This document shows, in pieces, positions 52,171 to 57,543 of a stretch of 57,543 nt of DNA. The stretch covers positions 1-57,543 of the forward strand of contig MPMI01000037.1 of assembly GCA_002238415.1 (NCBI GenBank), given 5' to 3'. The notes below the pieces were generated by a model. That model was not told where the DNA came from. It did not search any database and worked only from the letters and a program-made list of their open reading frames with translations. The DNA is from Desulfurellaceae bacterium bin18. Lineage in GTDB: Bacteria; Desulfobacterota; Binatia; Bin18. Positions within the stretch are counted from its first letter, which is position 1; every line of letters begins with the position of its first letter. Both the position numbers and the translations under genes were made by a program.

Positions 52171-53163
52171 ATGGCTCAAATCGGGCTCGCTTTGGCCGGT
52201 GGCATGTCGCCCACTGATGTTGTTGACTGTGTCAAATATGCAGAAGAACAGGGCTATACCTCAGCCTGGTTTGCGGAAGGGCATGGCGGGGACCAATTCT
52301 CTGTTCTGACCGCTTGTGCTCTCGCAACCCAGCGTATCCAGCTCGGCACGAGTATCAGCAGTATTTTCGTCCGCAGCGTGCCGACCATTGCCATGGCGGC
52401 CGCGTGCGTCGATCATTATTCTCAGCAGCGCTTTATTTTAGGGCTCGGCTCCAGTCATAAGGTTCAGGTCGAGCCGGAACACGGCATCCCGTATGGTCAG
52501 CCGGTCCAGCGCATGCGGGAAACGGTCGAGATTATCCGCACGCTACTGCGTGAGGGAGCGGTGTCCTATCAAGGTGAGGTGGTGACCATTGAGCAGTTTG
52601 ATCTCTGGTTTCAGCCCGCCCGCCCGGAGCTGCCGATCTATATTTCAGCCGTTTTTCCGCAGATGCTCCAGGCCTGTGGTGAACTCGCCCAGGGGACCAT
52701 TCTGGTGTGGAGTGCCCCGGAGGCGGGAAAGCTGGCCGCTGAAAACATCGCGATCGGGGCGCGCCGAGCCGGACGCCAGGCCGAAGAAGTTGACATTGTC
52801 TCGCTCCTGCCGATGAGTGTAGCCCAGGATCATCAAGAAGCCCTGGCGCGCCTTCGGCCCCTGGTCGCTTTCTACGCCGGATTCTTTCCGCGCTATAATC
52901 GCGTCATGGCCGAGCAGGGATTTCCCGAGGAAGCACAAGCCATTCGAGCGGCGTGGCAGCAGGGGGACCGGCAAAAGGCGGTCCAGCTTGTTCCTGACCC
53001 CTTGATTGAAACGGTCAGTGTCGTGGGGACACCGACCGAATGCCGAGCGCGGGTCGAAGCCTATCGTGACTCCGGCATCGTGCATCCGGTTATTTTTCCA
53101 GTGAGCGACGGTCCAAGCGGGAAACAGCACGTTCTGGATGCCGTCCGGGCCTGCGCACCCTAA
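52171..53163 (+). CDS. Mer-like LLM oxidoreductase (probable F420- or flavin-dependent)
   Basis: A 330-residue TIM-barrel similar to methylenetetrahydromethanopterin-reductase-like LLM proteins: MAQIGLALAGGMSPTDVV, ACALATQRIQLGTSISSIFVRSVPTIAMAAA (in pieces RIQLGTSISSIFVRS), FILGLGSSHKVQVEPEHG, and SVVGTPTECRARVEAYRDSG at the end. These signatures are typical of F420-using members, but F420 use is not certain. GAGAGGAGAA precedes the ATG at 52171. The following CoA-transferase converges on it 26 bases later. Confidence 0.88.
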   Translation: MAQIGLALAGGMSPTDVVDCVKYAEEQGYTSAWFAEGHGGDQFSVLTACALATQRIQLGTSISSIFVRSVPTIAMAAACVDHYSQQRFILGLGSSHKVQVEPEHGIPYGQPVQRMRETVEIIRTLLREGAVSYQGEVVTIEQFDLWFQPARPELPIYISAVFPQMLQACGELAQGTILVWSAPEAGKLAAENIAIGARRAGRQAEEVDIVSLLPMSVAQDHQEALARLRPLVAFYAGFFPRYNRVMAEQGFPEEAQAIRAAWQQGDRQKAVQLVPDPLIETVSVVGTPTECRARVEAYRDSGIVHPVIFPVSDGPSGKQHVLDAVRACAP

Positions 53164-53189
53164 CCAGAGCCGTCAGAGGTGCCCCGCGC

Positions 53190-54428
53190 CTACCGTGTCA
53201 GCGATGGGAAAAGCGGCTCGGTGCTAATGATGCCCTCGTCAGAGAGCCGCTGCATTTCCGCTTTCGATAAGCCGAGCAGGCTGCCGAAGATACGCTCATT
53301 GTGTTTGCCGAAACTTGGGGCGGGCCGACGGACGACCGAAGGCATATCGGAAAATTGAGGGACAAAGCCCGGATAGAAGTGCGGTCCGGTTTCCTCCTTC
53401 TCGATCGTTAATATGAACTCGCGTGCGGCCAGGTGAGGGTCACTCAGCACCCCGGCTCCAGACAGTACCACTCCAGCGGCGACGCCAGCTGCTTGCAGGC
53501 GTTCCATCAGCGCCGTGGCCTCCTGCTCCTGTGTCCAGGCGCTTATGTATTGGTCGAGTTCGTCTTCAGCCGCCTTTCTGCCCTGCGCCGTATCGAACTG
53601 AGCGTTTTGCGTCCAGGCCGGATTCTCCAGCACGCGACAGAAATTGCGCCAGTCCTCGTCCGACGTGACCGCAATCGCTAGCCACTCGTCTTCGCCCTGA
53701 CACGGATAACATCCGTGGGGTGCCAGGGTGGGGTGACGATTGCCCAGTCGCTGCTGAGAGCGACCATTGATGGTGTATTCCAGCAGCGCGGCGGCGTTGA
53801 ACGGTAAGAGTCCCTCAACGTGGGACAGATCAATCGAGACCCCCGCGCCGCGCCGTTCTTGTTCAAATGTCCCAACCAGCGCAGCGAAGCAGGCGTTGAG
53901 CGCCGATACCGGATCGCCGATGGCGTTGCTGAGCATCTGGGGCGGACCGTCTTCATAGCCACTCACCCCGGTTATTCCGGCCATGGCTTCGGTGGTGGTA
54001 CCAAAACCGAGATATTCGCTCTCCGGACCACTATTACCAAAGGCCGGCAGGGTGACCATCACGAGGTGCGGGTTGACCGCTTTCAAGGTGTCAAATTCGA
54101 TACCGAGTTTTCGTAAACTGCGCGGCGGATAATTGGCCACCAAGACATCACTGATACCGACCAGGTCACGAAACAGCTCGCGTCCTCGCGGGTGGGTGAG
54201 TTCAAGCGCGATGCCGTACTTATTCCGATTGACCGTGTTAAACGTGGGTGACTGCTCGTAGGGTCGGCCCCCGTCTTCCGTGACCTCAGGGGCGGCTCCG
54301 CGCCACCAGTCCATATGAGAGGGGGATTCGACCTTAATGACTTCTGCGCCAAAGTCAGCCAGTAGACAGGTCGCCAACGGACCGGCCCAGCCATTGGTTA
54401 AATCCACGACTCGTAGCGGTTGTGTCAT
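53190..54428 (-). CDS. Family III CoA-transferase (CaiB/BaiF)
   Basis: A 412-residue enzyme with LRVVDLTNGWAGPLATCLLADFGAEVIKVESP (in pieces VVDLTNGWAGP and ADFGAEVIKVE), DVLVANYPPRSLRKLG and NAIGDPVSALNAC; D172 is the catalytic Asp. The W-W segment (DWWRGAAPE) is a distinctive insertion. Together with the next gene on the same strand (29 bases) it forms a pair, as CoA-transferases of this family often do. Substrate unknown. Confidence 0.88.
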   Translation of the reverse strand: MTQPLRVVDLTNGWAGPLATCLLADFGAEVIKVESPSHMDWWRGAAPEVTEDGGRPYEQSPTFNTVNRNKYGIALELTHPRGRELFRDLVGISDVLVANYPPRSLRKLGIEFDTLKAVNPHLVMVTLPAFGNSGPESEYLGFGTTTEAMAGITGVSGYEDGPPQMLSNAIGDPVSALNACFAALVGTFEQERRGAGVSIDLSHVEGLLPFNAAALLEYTINGRSQQRLGNRHPTLAPHGCYPCQGEDEWLAIAVTSDEDWRNFCRVLENPAWTQNAQFDTAQGRKAAEDELDQYISAWTQEQEATALMERLQAAGVAAGVVLSGAGVLSDPHLAAREFILTIEKEETGPHFYPGFVPQFSDMPSVVRRPAPSFGKHNERIFGSLLGLSKAEMQRLSDEGIISTEPLFPSLTR

Positions 54429-54457
54429 ACGCGTGCTCCTGTGTCTTGATGTCCCTG

Positions 54458-55672
54458 TTAGTTGATCGCCCCTGCGGCCCGGAGGCTCTGCAAATCCGTA
54501 TTGCTATAGCCCAACCTTCCGCCCAGCACGCACGCCGTGTGCTCCCCGACACGGGGGGCGCGACGCAGGCGGAGGATAGGCGCTCCACTTTCGCGGGACG
54601 GTGGACCGGGTATGGAGACGGTTCCCCCTCCGGGACACTCGACCTCGATAAAGGCCTGCCGCTCTTTGAGTTGGACCCATTCGACGACTTCTTGGGCAGA
54701 CGGGATAGGCGACAACGGAATCCCGCGGGCCTGTGCGGCATGATAGATGTCCCATTTCTTGCGGTCACGCATCCACGGGATAAGCGCCGCGTGTAATTCC
54801 TCGGCGCAGAGTGCCAGGGTCGAGATATTCCGAAAGCGCGGATCGTTCGCCAGGTCGGACCGTTCAACCAGTTCGAGCAGGGCAACGATTTGATGCGGCA
54901 GGCCCGCATGCACGCCCACATAGCCATCCGCGCACGGCAGGGTGACCAGATTCGGAAACGCTGCATGGAACTGCTTGCCCGAACGCTGGCGGACAAAGCC
55001 TGAATAGGAAAACGCCACAAAGTCGTACAGGGACGTGGCAATCAGGGCCTCCTGAATGGACACGTCAACGTGCTGCGCAGCCTGTGTTGCGTTCCGGTTC
55101 CGCACGGCTTGCAGGGTGCCGATGGCGGCGTATAACCCGGCCACGTATTGGCCGAACGCGCCCCCAGGCTGGACCGGAGGACGATCTAGTTCACCCATTG
55201 GATAGGTCCAACTGCCGAGAGCAAAGGCCACGCTGTCGGTCATACGATAGTCACGGTAGGGGCCGGATGCACCGAAGTTCGAGATGGCAACGCTCACCAG
55301 CCGTGGATTGGCGGCTCGCAGTACCTCTTGCCCCAAACCCAGGCGCTCAAGGGTGCCCGGACGGAAATTCTCGACGACCACATCCGCCCGTTCAATCAAG
55401 CCTAAGACGGCCTCGCGTCCGGGTTGACGCGTGAGGTCAATCGCCACCGACTGTTTGCTGGTATTCAAAAAACAAAAGAGGCCGCTCTGCTCCTGTCCGG
55501 GCTGAGCGTCAAAAAACGGAGGCAAGGTCCGTCCGCCTTCGCCGCGTGTTGGCGGTTCAATCTTGATGATCTCAGCCCCATAGTCGCCGAGCAATTTTGT
55601 ACAATAAGGCCCCGCAATATAGTGGGTGAGGTCAACAACGCGAATACCACTCAGGGCCTGTTCCAGGGACAT
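54458..55672 (-). CDS. Family III CoA-transferase, variant lacking the catalytic Asp
   Basis: A 404-residue family III protein: GIRVVDLTHYIAGPYCTKLLGDYGAEIIKIEPP (split as VVDLTHYIAGPYCTKLL and DYGAEIIKIEPP), ENFRPGTLERLGLG and HVDVSIQEALIA. Where family members carry the catalytic Asp (…D-x-x-AG), the chain reads GGAFGQYVAGLYAA with Q175. It may be inactive alone, form a heterodimer with the neighbouring enzyme at 53190, or work differently. AGGAGG lies before the ATG at 55672. Confidence 0.87.
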   Translation of the reverse strand: MSLEQALSGIRVVDLTHYIAGPYCTKLLGDYGAEIIKIEPPTRGEGGRTLPPFFDAQPGQEQSGLFCFLNTSKQSVAIDLTRQPGREAVLGLIERADVVVENFRPGTLERLGLGQEVLRAANPRLVSVAISNFGASGPYRDYRMTDSVAFALGSWTYPMGELDRPPVQPGGAFGQYVAGLYAAIGTLQAVRNRNATQAAQHVDVSIQEALIATSLYDFVAFSYSGFVRQRSGKQFHAAFPNLVTLPCADGYVGVHAGLPHQIVALLELVERSDLANDPRFRNISTLALCAEELHAALIPWMRDRKKWDIYHAAQARGIPLSPIPSAQEVVEWVQLKERQAFIEVECPGGGTVSIPGPPSRESGAPILRLRRAPRVGEHTACVLGGRLGYSNTDLQSLRAAGAIN

Positions 55673-55915
55673 GCCGAAACCTCCTGTCTTCCAATACTCA
55701 GGGAAAATGTGAGTATTGGCCATCTGCAACGCGGCTGTCAAGGTTGACGCTTCAGGTGTGACGCCTTCCTGCCGTCATCAGGGGGAGTTCTGCAGGGGAC
55801 ATCCAAAGCGAGGGCCGAGCGGATTGACGAAGGGGGAGTTCTCTCTATACATTGCCGGGATGAACGCATGCCGGTACGATGAGTCACGAGGTTACAGCGC
55901 GCAGAGAGGACTCGC

Positions 55916-56152
55916 ATGATTATTGACTCGGAAACCTTCGGCGAAATAGAAAGCGCCGTCACCCAGGCGACCCAGGGGATAGGTTCCGCCACCCAGCTTG
56001 TCAAAGGACTGGGTCCCCAAACCGAAGAGGCTCGCACCTATATCGGCCGCCTGCTCAATCAGATCCTCGAAGTCCAGGTCTATGTTCAACGCGCGGGCGC
56101 TGTCCTTGATGCGGTCAAAGAAGCCAATCAGGAAGAGTCGTCCCGCCAGTAA
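55916..56152 (+). CDS. Small helical protein, 78 aa
   Basis: A 78-residue hydrophilic, predominantly helical protein (IESAVTQATQGIGSATQLVKGL, IGRLLNQILEVQVYVQRAG, split at under 20 residues). No family recognised. GAGAGGA lies 5 bases before the ATG, supporting a real gene. The periodicity of hydrophobic residues suggests a small coiled-coil or helical bundle. It lies upstream of the NUDIX gene. Confidence 0.6.
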   Translation: MIIDSETFGEIESAVTQATQGIGSATQLVKGLGPQTEEARTYIGRLLNQILEVQVYVQRAGAVLDAVKEANQEESSRQ

Positions 56153-56289
56153 GGGGAGCGTGCGAGTCGCCTTGCTCTGTTGCACGCTTCTCTCTCGGGC
56201 TCGTCTTTCTTCTTTCTTCAGACCAGAGCCTCTCCTCCTCTCTGAGGGTTTATCCGCCGGAGGCATTCATTGAGAGAGAAGGGGATTCA

Positions 56290-56889
56290 GTGCCCGCTAT
56301 GAACCGTAAAATTTCGCACATCCGTGATCGGCTCTCGAAGCATAACCCCGCTCCGGTCGATATGGACGACCCGATGCGGGCGGCGGTTGCTCTGCTGCTA
56401 CAACCCCGCCCTGACGATGTGTACGTGTTCTTCATCCACCGGGCCCACCATCCCCACGATCCCTGGTCCGGACACATGGCTTTCCCTGGGGGGCGCCAGG
56501 AGCCGGAAGACCCAGACCTGCTTGTCACCATCCAACGCGAGACCTATGAAGAGGTGGGGATTGATCTTGTTGAGCATGGCGAATACCTCGGCCGCCTGGC
56601 CGAAGTGCAAGCCTCGGCGCGCGGAAAACAAATCGGCATGGTCGTGTCCCCGTTTGTTTATCTCGTCTCTCAGGAGGCCAGTCTGGTGCTTGACCCGGTT
56701 GAAGTCCAGGACATCATCTGGGTCCCGCTGTCCTTCATGCAACAAGACGGCGTGGAACAGATCGTCGAGCGTAAGCTTCAGACCGGATCGACCATTCAGG
56801 TTCCCGCACTCCTCTACGGCGGGAAGACGATTTGGGGCTTAACCTACCGTATGCTGCGGGACTTCTTGGAACTTATTACGAAGCCGTGA
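56290..56889 (+). CDS. NUDIX hydrolase (coenzyme A pyrophosphatase type)
   Basis: A 199-residue NUDIX protein. FPGGRQEPEDPDLL then RETYEEVGI form the NUDIX box with the family spacing of NUDT7/8-type CoA diphosphatases, which cleave CoA or acyl-CoA to 4'-phosphopantetheine and 3',5'-ADP. AVALLLQP and HRAHHPHDPWSGHMAFPGG agree. Start GTG 56290; ATG 56299 is possible. A CoA-salvage role would fit the many CoA enzymes nearby, but this is inference. Confidence 0.87.
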   Translation: MPAMNRKISHIRDRLSKHNPAPVDMDDPMRAAVALLLQPRPDDVYVFFIHRAHHPHDPWSGHMAFPGGRQEPEDPDLLVTIQRETYEEVGIDLVEHGEYLGRLAEVQASARGKQIGMVVSPFVYLVSQEASLVLDPVEVQDIIWVPLSFMQQDGVEQIVERKLQTGSTIQVPALLYGGKTIWGLTYRMLRDFLELITKP

Positions 56890-56919
56890 GGGGAAGATCC
56901 GCTCTCCCCCTGCCGTGTC

Positions 56920-57543
56920 TCAGAGCACTTCGTGTAAAAACTCGCGGACTACGCTGATAAATCCGTCCGGATTATCGAGCATGACGTGATGGTAGGTGTT
57001 CGGCACCTCGACCCAGCAACTGTTGGGCAGGCCGGCACACATCCGTTCCAGTTTTTTCGACGTGAGGACCGGGCTATGCTGCGCCTTCACAATCAGGGTG
57101 GGACAGCTGATGCGCGGGAGCAAAGACCAGCCATCGATCGGCTCCCGAAAGAGGGTGCGGCGGTCAAGCCTGGACGTCCATTTCCCGTTCGGGAGTTCGG
57201 TAAAGGCAAAAGAGGCCAGGTAACGCAGCTTGTCCTCCGAGACCAGGGACTCGCGCGGGAAGACGCGGAAGCGCGCGATGGCTTGCTGAAATGAGTCAAA
57301 GACTCTAGCTGGTTTTTCCCCCATGCGGCGTAGGAGTTTGACTGCCGCTTCAGGGTATCCGGGCTCGATATCGACCAGAATCAAGGCGTCGAGCGCCTGG
57401 GCGTGCTCGGCTGCATAGATGAGGGTATTATGCCCGCCCATCGAGTGGCCCAGCAGCACATGGCGTTCGATACCCAGGGTGTGGACCAGTTGATGAAGAT
57501 CGTCGACATAGTGCCGGGTGCTATAGGCTGGTGGCTCTGCGTG
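56920..57543 (-). CDS. Alpha/beta hydrolase (partial, N-terminus outside the window)
   Basis: The frame continues past the window edge on the minus strand, so about 207 C-terminal residues are seen. GHSMGGHNTLIYAAEH carries the nucleophile Ser, LDALILVDIEPG follows, and the His in NTYHHVMLDNP completes the triad with an Asp in between (CPTLIVKAQHSPVL region). Family: single-domain esterase/lactonase/epoxide hydrolase-like. Exact reaction unknown. Converges on the NUDIX gene. Confidence 0.88.
   Translation of the reverse strand, partial: HAEPPAYSTRHYVDDLHQLVHTLGIERHVLLGHSMGGHNTLIYAAEHAQALDALILVDIEPGYPEAAVKLLRRMGEKPARVFDSFQQAIARFRVFPRESLVSEDKLRYLASFAFTELPNGKWTSRLDRRTLFREPIDGWSLLPRISCPTLIVKAQHSPVLTSKKLERMCAGLPNSCWVEVPNTYHHVMLDNPDGFISVVREFLHEVL

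Noticed and set aside
55779..55843. Direct repeat AGGGGGAGTTCT (two copies 53 bases apart)
   Set aside because: Only 12 bases and no partner signal; likely chance in a G-rich gap.
1..57543. CRISPR arrays, tRNA or rRNA genes, insertion sequences
   Set aside because: No evenly spaced repeats, cloverleaf sequences, rRNA blocks or transposase frames were seen on either strand.

Overview
The window looks like chromosome from an uncultured Gram-negative bacterium. It carries two TonB-dependent outer-membrane receptors, a lipoprotein and an outer-membrane beta-barrel protein. Base composition is moderately GC-rich. Shine-Dalgarno sites are strong (AGGAGG type) and genes are often packed with ATGA or GTGA overlaps. 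The gene set is rich in family III CoA-transferases (four), luciferase-like flavin oxidoreductases (three), SDRs, an amidase, an amidohydrolase and a CO/xanthine-dehydrogenase-type molybdenum hydroxylase. Such a set is reminiscent of metabolically versatile uncultured lineages such as Tectomicrobia/Entotheonella or Binatota. That placement is inference from gene content only; there is no rRNA or other marker gene here.

Layout. 1-1.8 kb: a two-gene module with a conserved 361-aa protein and a selenoprotein of the UGSC type. The in-frame UGA (1474-1476) is followed by a well-formed bacterial SECIS hairpin, and the operon ends in a strong terminator. 1.8-9.4 kb: small membrane and hypothetical proteins, a beta-keto-acid cleavage enzyme, a methyltransferase, an enantioselective-type amidase, a CoA-transferase, a stand-alone AsnC ligand-binding domain, an NTF2-like protein and a lipoprotein. 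9.6-16.7 kb: a ferritin-like protein and a PAP2 phosphatase, then a probable defence island: a single-chain type ISP/IIG-like restriction-modification enzyme, a large TOPRIM-type protein of no family I recognise, a small partner gene and the wreck of a VapBC toxin-antitoxin pair. 17-26 kb: a membrane-anchored ankyrin-like protein, a GCS2-type ligase, a ThDP enzyme and two tandem paralogous TonB receptors. 26-36 kb: a DsbA/HCCA-isomerase-like protein, an SDR, a nuclease-like protein, the three-subunit molybdenum hydroxylase with an extra membrane protein gene inserted, another SDR, an SsuD-like monooxygenase and a crotonase. 36.6-42.4 kb: a complete Mrp (A/B fused, C, D, E, F, G) cation/proton antiporter operon. 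42.4-46.8 kb: a luciferase-like oxidoreductase, an amidohydrolase, a formyl-CoA-transferase-like protein and a beta-barrel protein. 47-48.8 kb: a toxin-antitoxin cluster, part decayed and part intact. 48.8-57.5 kb: cupin, dehydrogenase, DUF1326, a secreted protein, a Mer-like oxidoreductase, two CoA-transferases, a NUDIX hydrolase and a partial alpha/beta hydrolase.

Two features stand out. First, the selenoprotein would be split into two false genes by ordinary gene calling. Second, a family of about 55-bp palindromes occurs three times (23.4, 36.5 and 51.9 kb). Each copy sits at the 5' end of an envelope-protein gene, and in two of them the start codon lies in the hairpin's central region. 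A second, REP-like family (CGTAGGTCGGATTAGC type) is also present, and one copy appears to encode the C-terminus of a nuclease-like protein. I saw no tRNA, rRNA, CRISPR array, insertion sequence or replication origin.
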